Shown: one piece after another, positions 26,470 through 35,908 of the stretch | How positions within the stretch are numbered: position 1 is the stretch's first letter | Layout: each line of letters opens with the position of its first letter | Source: Acephala macrosclerotiorum | Taxonomy: Eukaryota > Ascomycota > Leotiomycetes > Helotiales > Mollisiaceae | NCBI GenBank assembly: GCA_014904845.1 | Contig: MU119236.1 | Location: 127,758 to 191,757, forward strand | Reading direction: 5' to 3' | DNA: 64,000 bases | Position numbers and translations under genes: made by a program | Notes under the pieces: model-generated | Databases searched by the model: none | What the model was told of the DNA's origin: nothing | What the model saw: the letters and a program-made list of their open reading frames with translations, nothing else

Positions 26470-27685
26470 GGTTAAACTCAGGAAGATGTCAACTCGGGTA
26501 TTGTACTTGTCTGAGGTTATTATGGCTTATTGTAAAGGAATATTGTAGAAGGGCAATGGCTCTCATAAGAGAGGGCGCCCAACTGTAGGTCATATCGTCC
26601 AGCTAGTAAACTAGACTAATATAAAGAATGAATTAGAGTCCATTCTACGTGTCTGCGAACCACGTAGAAAGCTGCCTAACGAACTAAGATTACAAGATGC
26701 CAGATCTCTCAATATATTTATGACTAGTTACGTGCCAGACTAGTTCAAATGCGAACCAACAACACCACCCTGCCACACTACTAAGGGGCTAGCAAACAAA
26801 GTTCGTTAAAATTACGTTCGTATTTTACTCCTCTCTAAAAGTATACATTCTTTTATTAAATAAGAACTATTTCAATAACAGGCATCTTCCAATAGAAATG
26901 CTCTCTCCCAAGCGTAGTTTCTAATTCGAAAAATCCGATCCTCTCATAAAGTGGGATTCCAGTTGGCAAGTCGATACAGTTTTTGCATCTCTGATCTGTT
27001 TCCCGAACTCCGCGGATAATAATACCAGAGAAAAGTATAGTCCTGAATCCATTCCAGTTATGTGCATCCTTTCGTGCTAAAAATAGCGCAGACATCTCTT
27101 TATTTTGGCCATCTTCGTCTTCGAAATCCATGTAAACAGTAACAATAACCGAATAGTATTCAAGACCACCAATTCTATACTTGTAATGATTCGCCGGCGC
27201 AACTCGATCTGACGTAACAAGAGCTAATGAGTTCACGGGCCCCTCAAGCCTCATCCATGCACTCGAAATCTTGCCATAGACGTCGTGACCTTGATGTTGC
27301 ACATGAAATTCGTGAAAGATGATGTTCGGAGGATGTAATGGTGTGGAAAACTAGAAAAAGTTCCAATGAGAGAAGGATACACGACCGTTGACTGAGGCCC
27401 AAGACCTTGAGGGAGCGATATAATGATCGGGCTTGGACAAAGCACCAGCTCTGCACCAATAAATTCCGCTCACCATATCTTCCCACCACAACCCCGCACA
27501 ATATTTCCCTTTGCTGTGATCCGCCACCATCGTTGCCAAACCTGACAATGCAGGCAATTTATCTGAACTGAAAGATAACTGCCGTTCAGTGTAGTCTCTA
27601 ACCATATCATACCACCCTTCGTATGGAGACGAAGTCGCGAACCCCGAAAACAACTTTTCGATAGTACAGTGAGCAGTGTGGGCCA

Positions 27686-28181
27686 CAATATGGCAATATA
27701 TTTTATCTATTATAATAGATAAATATAATATAATCTAGCTTTATATTACCAATATTAAATGAAATTGGTATATTTTTCATATTGTTTATATTCAGCGAGA
27801 AAAAAATTGAAAGTTCGAAAGTCTTCTCTAGCGCCAAAAATCACTATTTCTGATCGTCGGAATCGTCTTGAAATTGAGATTATTCAGGTTATAGAATGTT
27901 TAAAATCGTGGTTAAATATCATGGAAACTCTCGATGACGATATTGAAGATATGGAGAATATAACAAAAGAACTTTTAGAGCGAGAAAGCGACGGCGAGAT
28001 CGATTTGACAATTGTTAGCTAAATTGAGCACTTTTTAACGTTTGTATCGTTATATTAGCAATATATTACATGATAAATATGATATGGTAGTTTCATATCA
28101 TATTAAATACGATATAAATAGCTTTATATCGCGATAATAACTCGAGACTCTATATTACCTAATATATATTGTTTCGTATTG
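27686..28181 (+). mobile_element. AT-rich hAT-like transposon remnant inside the HET gene
   Basis: About 500 bp of AT-rich DNA interrupts the HET coding region. Its ends show short imperfect inverted similarity (CAATATG...AATATAT at the left, CAATACG...AATATAT reading in from the right), and GTGGGCCA / GTGGCCA near-duplicates flank it, compatible with an 8-bp hAT target duplication. The plus strand carries an 87-codon frame related to hAT transposase C-termini. The palindromic GGCC at the junctions makes the exact ends ambiguous. Confidence 0.55.
27759..28022 (+). pseudogene. hAT-type transposase C-terminal remnant
   Basis: The 87-codon frame contains RRNRLEIEIIQVIECLKSWL followed by an acidic tail (ETLDDDIEDMENI). 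It resembles the end of fungal hAT transposases, where a dimerisation segment is followed by '..nRlgpetie..eCLkSWl' and an acidic tail. The catalytic region is missing, so this is a terminal fragment or the cargo of a non-autonomous derivative. It lies antisense to the host HET gene. Confidence 0.5.
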
Positions 28182-29327
28182 TGGCCAATACTGACAGTGA
28201 GTTCGATGCTGATATTGATCGCGGTCCTGGTGATATTCGTCCCATGTGCTATTTTGACAATCCCAGAGAATTTTGGTTCCGTGAAACTTAATTTGTCGCC
28301 GTGAAAGATAAGCCTCTTGTGAAGTCCAGCCACGCCAATTTAGTGGCTGTTCGTGGGAATATGAAGTTGGTAAAGATGCACTCTGGGACAGGATATAGAC
28401 TTGGACGCTCTTTCCACAGGGCGAAACCACTTTCAACGAGTAATGCATTTTTAGTCTCGGCTTCAAAAAGCCATCCGAGTCGGCTTTGGCGTTTGATGCC
28501 GCGATAGTCAAATACGCATCACGGTAGACGCTACTCATTCGTGAGGATTCTATTTGCCAGTCTACCTCGTCCCCTTGGATGATACACAATGAGTCAATCC
28601 GTAAGTACTTGATACCAAGCTCGCGGGCGATCAAAATGGTATCACGGAAGGTCGGAGGCGCTTTCTCGGGCAAGAACCCCATTTTCATGTCGGATAAACT
28701 GGCTGGAGTCGTCACGAACGGCTGTGACTCACCCCAGCAATGGCTAAGGGCAATGTACTTGCCCCGCTGGCCTTGACTTTCCATCAGCTTCACGATTTGA
28801 GACGATCCTGAGCTTCCAATATCGAGGATTCGAGTGGGTAACTGAGGGCTCTGTTCGCCTTGACATCCTTGATGATCATTATCGCATTTATCAACCCATT
28901 TCCGGATGCGTGCTCTGGTTGGGGCACTCAAAGGATCCGGATATACAACAGCTTCTGATCTGCCAGGAAGAAGACCCCAAACATCTATGGATACATTAGT
29001 ACCTTGAAAAATACAATGTTAGTGTTGAGATCTACCTTTGTCTGTGCATACTACTAGATAATTTCGACCACATATGGAAGAATAACTGTCTATAGCCTGA
29101 CCATTGCCTTTCCCTGACCATACATTAACCAGGTCTTTAACTAGGCGATAGAGGCTGCAAGAACGTGGTTTTTGCCACAATTCCCGCCAGTCACTTGGTA
29201 TTTTATCTGAATCAGAGCCGAGCTCAAGTTCGTTGCCTAGATGGTATTCGAAATGCTGTTCGTCCAATCCAAGGGTAGGCGGGTCTCGAGGAAGCACTTT
29301 ACAAACGGGACATCGCGGGTCATCCAT

Positions 29328-30185
29328 TCTTTCTCTTGCCTGCTTCCGTAATAGCCTTAAGCCAGAAGCATCTGATATAAAATAGAATGATTATACCGTG
29401 GTACGGGAATCGCAACGACCTATGTAAATCTTATCGATTCGTGGCTTGAGTAGTGCCACGCCAGAAGTTGGGGCGTACCGGCAGACGGAGTTTACAACGT
29501 CAGTGGCTGTGCAAACGCCCAACTCAACGGGGTTAAAGCGTGCAGATGTAAGTATGGCAAGGCCATTCGGAGCATCCTCTGAAGGTTGTCTACCACTGGT
29601 GCGGTGATAAAAGCCAGTTCGTGATGATATTCCACATCTTGTTGGTCTGTAGGGCTGGAATTTGAGCACTTTGAACCCTGAATCGATCTCTTCCCTCTTG
29701 AATCGAATGAATCAACTTGCGGATTCATATGCAATGAATCTGAATCAATTATATAAGGATTCATTCAGAGTTCAATTCATAGGGTTTTAAGTCGATCGGT
29801 ACAATGTAATCCCGCGTCACGTGTAGGGTAAAATGGGCCCTGGCGCAGTTCGACGTCACGAAAGCTACCCCGCCATCCACCTCTACGCTTCACGAATTTG
29901 TAGTCTTCTTCACAGCCGATACTATTAAGCTTCGGGATTCTAAATTTACTGTATTCTGCCTTTCAAATGATACTATTCCTAAGTTATTTGGAGCAGTACT
30001 CGAGTTTTGGCAGGACAAGTGACGATTTTGACCCCTTTTTTACTCCTCTTTTACCCCTCCTCACCACCACTCACCTCTACTCACCCCAGCCCTTTCGGGG
30101 TTGGCCAATCTTTCGAAAATGCCAAGCCTTTGCCCCCAACTCCTTGCAAATTACCCTCCAACGACTATCTAGCTGGGCTTTGGAG
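29328..30185. other. Intergenic region with a cluster of TGAATC/GATTCA motifs
   Basis: No gene that I can support. Short minus-strand frames at 29391-29764 lack recognisable domains. Between about 29686 and 29765 the hexamer TGAATC or its complement GATTCA appears about seven times, upstream of the HET gene; see findings. Confidence 0.45.
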
Positions 30186-30761
30186 CTATGATCTTCCCAA
30201 CCAACTGCTCTGGGCGACCACCATAACCACCGCCACCATAACTACCCGAAAAGATAAAGCTTTCCCGATAAGTCCGTATATTGCACCGAGCTGATCGTGG
30301 GCTTCAAAAGACAAGGAGATCGAGTACTTTTTCAAGCCAGCTTCACTATCCAACGCGGTGGATTTAGCGTCTGCCGCATCTGTCTCCACGAAGCTACGAA
30401 GTGGAAAGAGCCATTTGGACAAGTTCTCGCCAGCTCCTTATCCCTAGCCGAGAAAATGATAATAGTCTGGGACCAGGGCAACTCCATCGGTGTTTTGCAC
30501 ACAAACCTCGCGATAGAAGCAGCGCAAAAAAGCTATTTCGATTTCGACGATCGACTCAATGCTGTGGGTTATGACTTTTAAGACATCAGGGATCCAGAGA
30601 ACTCCAAAGGTCCGCGGGAAAGCGTTTTTTACCCTCTCCATATTCGCATGCAGAGAGGCCCACTTCTTGCAGACATCATCGACTGTACGGATGCACTCTA
30701 ACACAGCGCTGGTTTCGCGGGACGATCTAAAGAGTCCTGTTCTCGCAACTCGAATCTGCAC
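30186..30761 (-). pseudogene. Unidentified fungal gene with two in-frame stops
   Basis: Two collinear frames (30761-30444 and about 30460-30186) are in the same phase and are separated only by the reading ...YYHFLG-TAG-GGA-TAA-GGAGAGENLSKW. The protein is otherwise well formed (WASLHANMERVKNAFPRTFG, THSIESIVEIEIAFLRCF, SLSFEAHDQLGAIYGLIGKA) and ends in a hydrophobic segment. TGG to TAG and CAA to TAA would explain both stops. Upstream coding sequence may extend to an ATG at 31069 but its frames are broken. I do not recognise the family. Confidence 0.55.
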
Positions 30762-31174
30762 GAACGTACGGAGCCGTCACGGCAAGGATCTTTCGAGGGA
30801 CTGTACTTGATATCTACGGGATCTCTGCTTAATACTGATGTGGTAGGAGCAAATTCCGTGATGCCAGCCGAGTTCAGACGAGTGGGCAAGTGGACCTTGA
30901 GAATAGACGAATCGATTGGATTGCTACTTCAAGGAATTCGATTCCTCCACAGCAAAATCATTCCTACAGATCAGATGCAAGGGCTTGAGTCGGGGACAGA
31001 GCATAGGGCATACTGTATATCACAATTGTCTAGTCGAGAGGAAATTTCCAATTGTTCGTGAGCCGGCATAGAGAACGAGTCTGGCTCATTCAGTCACATC
31101 GCTACTGTTTAAATGAAAATGTATTGTCGACATTGCCACCCTAGATGCCCACGGCATCCGGTAATCATTAATCT

Positions 31175-32993
31175 TTAATGATTCTGAGATATGGCCTGCG
31201 AAGCTCCCAAAAGTATCGTCGCATACGCAATTCCTGTACCAGCAATCGCGAAGCCATCTTGGATTCCACCCTGGTTCCTAATACACCAGACAACTGCGAA
31301 TATCATACAAGCTGTCGCAAATACAGCCTCGATCAAGAACACTTTTTTCCAACAAATGCGCTCTTGGATATAAATTCCATAGCCTTCAAGCGAATCCAGG
31401 CTCTTGTCAAGGAGAAGTGGTCCTCCCACTTTCTTGGGAATCCTAGGGCGGTGGCGAGGCTGCTTAGCTGCGTGGGACGGATTCTCTATAAAATGCTGCA
31501 GAGCTGTCCGCGGCACTGGTGGGTTTGTGTTTGCGGTGAAAGAGTAGTCTTCTGATGGATATGGTGGAAGTTCACCAAAGTCGCTAAGGTCGATGCTCAC
31601 GTTTGTTGCCCAGTACAAGGAGAACTGCAACGGTCAGCAAGGGCTACTTCGAGTCGAAAGCTTTATCTCACCTTGACGAACTCGATGGAAAATATCTCTC
31701 TCAATGTGAGCCACGTCCAGAATCCTTTCAATCGTCCATAATATTGAGTATGTAGGACATGGTAGAAGGTGTAATCGCAGAGCGCCTTGGAAACTTCGGC
31801 ATGATAGAGTCTCGTATAGTTGCCTCTGTCTTGGCACAGCAGGATGAACTCTTTCTTTTCTCGACAAGTGGAATCTTCAACTATAGGTCGATCCTTTGTT
31901 TCGATGCCAAGACTATGCCTCCCTTTCGAGGTTAGCTGGCAAGATCCGTTTGGACTCGCCGAGCTATCGGATGTACTAGACTCGGAGCAGAACTCGGATC
32001 CTGCTTCGCGTTCGATGTCGATTGAAGCACGAGTATCAATGGAATCCGCAAGCTTCTGTGCGGCACCTTGCTTATACTCGATAATGTGCTCTTCAAATAC
32101 TGTCCCGCAAGACTGTTCAACATCAAAGTGTCAGTGTCTTCAGTACTCGAGTCTACTTGAGGAATTTGGCGCAAATGGATATCACTCACGCATTTCCAGG
32201 ATATTTCCACTTCCTTGTTCCAGGGAAGATCTACGACCAGCGCTCTTTCTTCCACCACCTCAACCATCCCGGCATGCTCATTGAACTCATCAGGCCATTC
32301 GACTCCGTCATGCCGTTCTATCTCATGCTGTTCGACCTCCCTAGCTGGCGGGATCAAACCAACAAGACTTGCTTTGAAGTCCTTGAAGGCATTCGATTGC
32401 AAGATGAACCTTTCCAAAGCTTGAATATCTGACTCGTCACTGTTATCGTCGTCTCCTGAATCATTCATCTCCGTATCACTTATTTCGCCGTCGTCTGTCG
32501 CGTCGACGGTACCAGGTGCTTTGGACCCACAGTTACCTGTTTCACTGCCCATTAACGCAGCGATGCGATGGGCGAGGTTTCGAACTCTCCACTGTAGGAA
32601 TTTGGCGACGCCCTTTTCCTTTTTACCTGGAGCTTCCTTTCGCAAGCTTGAAGCGAATGTGGTCAATAAATGCCGCAGAGCTCCCTCGAAGTCTTTCGTG
32701 GATGTGAAATCGAGTATTTGAGAGTACAGAATTCTGAGATCGTCTACAATCAACAAGAGGTAAAGATTTTCGCCGGGTCCCGGCCCCGCTCCGACGGAAG
32801 ACATTGATGAAGCCGTGAGGCTAGAGAAGATGCTATCCATAGAGCGGACAGATGATACGTCCGAGACATCTTCTCGTATCTCAGTGCCGCGTGCACGGGA
32901 TAGATCGACTTCTTCTGGTTTTGACCCAACACTCTCTATAGCTGCTCCGTCGGCGTGCTTGGATCTCGAATTCTCATCCGCTACTTCCGTCAT
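31175..32993 (-). CDS. Fungal protein of unknown function with C-terminal membrane segments
   Basis: Three exons: 32993-32190, 32112-31672, 31624-31175, all phase 0, giving 564 aa. Introns of 77 bp (GTGAGT...AACAG) and 47 bp (GTGAGA...TGCAG) join the frames cleanly. The N-terminal third is Ser/Asp-rich and acidic. Landmarks are ISWKCSCGTVFEEH (a W-x-C-x-C-G motif created by the first splice), EFVKFSLYWATNV (created by the second splice), then EGYGIYIQERICWKK and two hydrophobic spans ending in GGIQDGFAIAG and ATILLGASQA. This architecture matches a family of unnamed filamentous-fungal proteins with 'FVKFSLY' and 'GWG.Y.eE' motifs; no function is known to me. The first Met in frame is 32993; the frame is open back to about 33047 without an ATG. 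Confidence 0.75.
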
Positions 32994-33019
32994 TCTGCTA
33001 AATCCCGAGAGCACGTCGG

Positions 33020-33457
33020 TCACTGGTACCTGCGCAGTCGAAGTGCGTCATGATTCTTATCCTCGGCCACCCTTTGATCCAAAGTCTTCGTATTGCCAGC
33101 AAGATCACGCGTAATCCCAAATAGCATGTCATCTCCCTTCCCACCACCCAACCACTGAATCTCATTTTCTAGACTCACGATGTTCGCCTCCGCGGCTAGA
33201 ATCGAAGCACTCCGAGCCCCTTCCTTTCGCCATCTCTTGATGCGCTCTTGCTCTTTGCGAATCCGTCCGTACTTTGTCTCTATTTTTTGACACTTCAAGC
33301 ACTTCAAGCACATCTCTTTCTTTTGGTATGTCTCCATTACCAGTTTCAGACCGCATACCTCGTCGGTTCGATACTCTTCGCTGCAATGCTGCCGGAAATT
33401 TCCCCATTTGAAACAACCACATGACATTCTGTACTGGTCGTAGAAACACATATTCAA
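33020..33457 (-). CDS. Small Cys-rich, putative zinc-binding fungal protein
   Basis: 145 aa, Met at 33457. The N-terminus reads MCFYDQYRMSCGCFKWGNF after two residues, followed by RQHCSEEYRTDEVCGLKL and CLKCLKCQK: cysteines and a histidine spaced as in a small zinc-binding fold. A basic, charged helical region (KEQERIKRWRKEG) follows. The family is common in filamentous ascomycetes as short unnamed proteins. The stop lies only about 26 bp before the Met of the next gene on the same strand, so the two may be co-transcribed or be parts of one gene; a weak GTGGCC...GCGCAG intron would fuse them in frame. Confidence 0.65.
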   Translation of the reverse strand: MNMCFYDQYRMSCGCFKWGNFRQHCSEEYRTDEVCGLKLVMETYQKKEMCLKCLKCQKIETKYGRIRKEQERIKRWRKEGARSASILAAEANIVSLENEIQWLGGGKGDDMLFGITRDLAGNTKTLDQRVAEDKNHDALRLRRYQ

Positions 33458-33744
33458 CTACTACTCTGCAAAGGATGATGGAAATGAATTTTGTGGATTC
33501 AGGTAATGATAGAATAATCGAGGCAAGGCTGGGCGTCGCGAATTTGATGTCTTTTGTGCATTCAATCCAGCATTAAATATCCGAGCCAATTGGCAGATGG
33601 GTGGCACGCCTCCTCCTGCAGGCAGATTCGCAAGGCTTTTCGCACCTTTTCTTTCCTAACCACACACACTTTGGAAGGTGTCATAAGTAGGTAGCTTGAA
33701 GCCAAGCTGGCCTATTCGGACGTGAGCTCACATTCGCTGTAGAG

Positions 33745-33791
33745 TCAAATCAGTTGGTTCAGCTGAGCTTCGAGGATGGAATACTCACCCC
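33745..33791 (+). repeat. Direct repeat copy 1 (TTCAGCTGAGCTTCGAGGAT)
   Basis: Matches 34423-34469 at most positions over 47 bp, including GGTTCAGCT.AGCTTCGAGG and a shared CCCC end. Confidence 0.6.
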
Positions 33792-34422
33792 TTAGTACCG
33801 GAAGCTCACCGAAGTCATGTTCGATGCTCAAGTTTCCAGCCAACTATAATATTAGCGCCACCAGTCCGCCAAATTGCTAATACCATGGTCATTTATTTGA
33901 AGGATGGCAACACGTTGACGTAGATTTTGATCGAAGTCTCGGGCCCACACCACACTGCTACCGGTATCATGCCAGATGAGCCCTAGAATCATGTGGAGCA
34001 TTCTAGGCTAAGAGTAGCGTGCTTTACGAGCATATAAGCTCCCTCTTCATCGAACTCAATCTAGAACCTCTTTCGCCCGCACGAGTCTACGAACTATCCC
34101 ACCTCTCTATGCTCAAACACTTTTCTCGTTGCAACTCCCCTGCGTCGAGTCATCAAAAAGCTTGAGAGAAATAGAGTAGAAACAGAATTTGACAATGCGA
34201 ATCAAATGGCGGACACGAAATAAAGGGGCAATATGAACCATGCCAACGGTTAGGAAACAAGAGACAACGAATCGTGTCAACGGCTGTGATGTTCGCTGAG
34301 GGCGGTGCTAAATCTTGAAGCGATATGGGCGGATTGTGCAAATAACGAAAGGGGTAGTGTGGTGAGGTACCTTGAAGCCGACTGATAGCCTACGTGAAAT
34401 GGGCATGATAATCTCTTCTAGG

Positions 34423-34469
34423 TCGAATCGGCTGGTTCAGCTCAGCTTCGAGGATGACACATCCACCCC
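34423..34469 (+). repeat. Direct repeat copy 2
   Basis: Second copy of the repeat at 33745-33791 in the same orientation, differing mainly by single-base changes. Confidence 0.6.
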
Positions 34470-34562
34470 GATGGCATCAAAAACGTCTACAAAGGCACCA
34501 AGATCCCCGCCCCGCAGAAAATAACATGCTGAACACTCTCATTTGAATAAGTAGAACCCAGA

Positions 34563-34890
34563 ATGGCGCCATCAACCTCAAAAAATGGGACAAAATATGC
34601 TACTTCAACACGGAAACGAAAGCGTCTAGCCGATTCATCGTCACTGGATCACAACCCACCATCCCCCCTCACCTCACTACGAGCCTACATCTCAAATGTC
34701 TTCTACCTCGTCCACTTCCAAAGCCAAAACGACATCTCCGAAGCAGCTTTCCAAAAGAATTGGAGTAAACAATGCTACCTCGTAACGTAAGCGGAGTTCC
34801 CCCATCGTCCCTCACCTTGCTAACAGAAGAAGGGTAATCGGCGAGCCCTTTAATGGATCACACATCCATGCATTTATCAACAAAGAATGA
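34563..34890 (+). CDS. Hypothetical small basic protein, two exons
   Basis: Exon 1 34563-34786 and exon 2 34827-34890 are joined by a 40-bp intron with consensus borders (GTAAGC...GCTAACAG, with the branch site merged into the acceptor). The spliced frame is 95 aa, and the splice removes a stop at the donor. The N-terminus is basic (KNGTKYATSTRKRKRLA), possibly nuclear-targeting, followed by SLRAYISNVFYLVHF and RRVIGEPFNGSHIHAF. No family recognised. It lies just upstream of a small AT-rich island. The good intron supports it being a gene or a recent relic of one. Confidence 0.45.
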
Positions 34891-35070
34891 GTACATCGAA
34901 TCGGCAGCTGGTAGGTGATACGTTTGTGATTGTGCCAGGGGATGAGGACGGACTAGTGGCTGAGTGCGGCTTGCTCATCTTGATGGGGTTTAATAGTAAT
35001 ATTAATAATAAGGCAGAGCCCTTGCGAATACGGTAAAAGCAACTAAAAAAACGGTAATAAACGGTATCGA

Positions 35071-35258
35071 GCAAAATATTATAATTATTACGATTGCGAT
35101 TATTATAATTAAATATAATAATATAATTTAAAATTATTAATAATTACGAAGAATAATTAAAATATTAAAACGCATTCGATATTTATATATATTTTATTTT
35201 ATTTTATTTTATTTTATTTTATATAATAATAATCGTTAAAAATTTTAAATTATAAAAT
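35071..35258. repeat. Small AT-rich island with (ATTTT)n tract
   Basis: About 190 bp of nearly pure A/T with the same CpG-retaining look as the 23-kb block, set abruptly in normal sequence. It contains six ATTTT units at 35191-35220. Probably a RIP-degraded repeat fragment or insertion scar. Confidence 0.65.
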
Positions 35259-35508
35259 GCCAAGCTTGCCAAAGGATACGGCCTTGTAATTTCCATTTAC
35301 AGGGGCTTATACCCTATAGTTGCAAAACTTTTAATAACATTCTCTGCATAGTATCGCCAAAAGCGCTTACCTTTTTCGGGCCGTTGTACAACCGTACGCA
35401 CATGACGCGAGAACCTTCTTTAGGGATAGCGCGGGCCGTGTCTCCCGCTGGAGGTTTCAGCCTCCCAAACATTGCAGCAACTAACATCATGCGCTTGGTT
35501 TGTTTGCG

Positions 35509-35564
35509 TTGGATGTTGATGTTGGATGTCGGATGTTGGATACTGGATTCTGGATTCTGGATAT
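35509..35564 (+). repeat. Heptanucleotide tandem repeat (TTGGATG / CTGGATT)
   Basis: About eight imperfect 7-base units: TTGGATG, a shortened TTGATG, TTGGATG, TCGGATG, TTGGATA, then CTGGATT twice and CTGGATA. Confidence 0.8.
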
Positions 35565-35908
35565 ATCCTCGAGGCCTGTTCAGCGCCGCGGAGCCCTACA
35601 TGACGGGGAAGATCCAGGATCTTCCACAGCCTTCGTGGCATGACCGAGAACCAATGACGGAGACATCTGCAGGCCAATTATCGAGCCGCAGGCAGGCAAC
35701 CAAGTTCGGTGACAACGCACTCACTTCAAAAATGAACAGTGAAGCGATATGTTAAGACGAGCAGCAAACGAATTCTGGTCAACTCAAATATTCCGAGTTC
35801 ATACCATTCTGGCACCTTACCAGCCCTTCAACTGTTTTCCCTTCGGTGATCCACTTTCATGTGAATATAACCGTCTGCTTCAGCTTTCTATTTACCATTG
35901 CCACCGCA

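Larger units (their letters stand above)
26856..29327 (-). pseudogene. HET-domain (heterokaryon incompatibility) gene, disrupted
   Basis: Exon 1 (29327-29036) starts MDDPRCPVC, the Cys-x2-Cys start common in HET proteins. A 51-bp intron (29035-28985, GTAGAT...CATAG) leads to exon 2 from 28984 with the HET core: YIALSHCWG, FRDTILIARELGIKYLRIDS, LCIIQGDEVDWQIESSRM, VYRDAYLTIAAS, and NWRGWTSQEAYLSRR. The frame then runs into an AT-rich insertion (about 27686-28181). The C-terminal part resumes on the other side: WYDMVRDYTERQL, DKLPALSGLA, YCAGLWWEDM and APSRSWASVNG are standard HET C-terminal motifs. It breaks frame again near 27351 and continues as NIIFHEFHVQHQGHDVYGK to a stop at 26856. HET proteins trigger cell death on non-self recognition; this copy looks inactive. 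Confidence 0.82.
33458..34562. other. Intergenic region with a degenerate direct repeat
   Basis: No gene recognised. Holds two copies of a 47-bp sequence (33745-33791 and 34423-34469), each preceded by CTTGAAGCC, which suggests a local duplication of about 680 bp or a decayed repeat. Confidence 0.5.

Noticed and set aside
29391..29764. Minus-strand frames upstream of the HET gene as an extra exon
   Set aside because: No domain similarity and no convincing splice path into the MDDPRCPVC start, which is already a typical HET N-terminus.
35384..35755. 123-codon plus-strand ORF
   Set aside because: It runs through the heptamer repeat, has no family features and no intron signals; judged noncoding.
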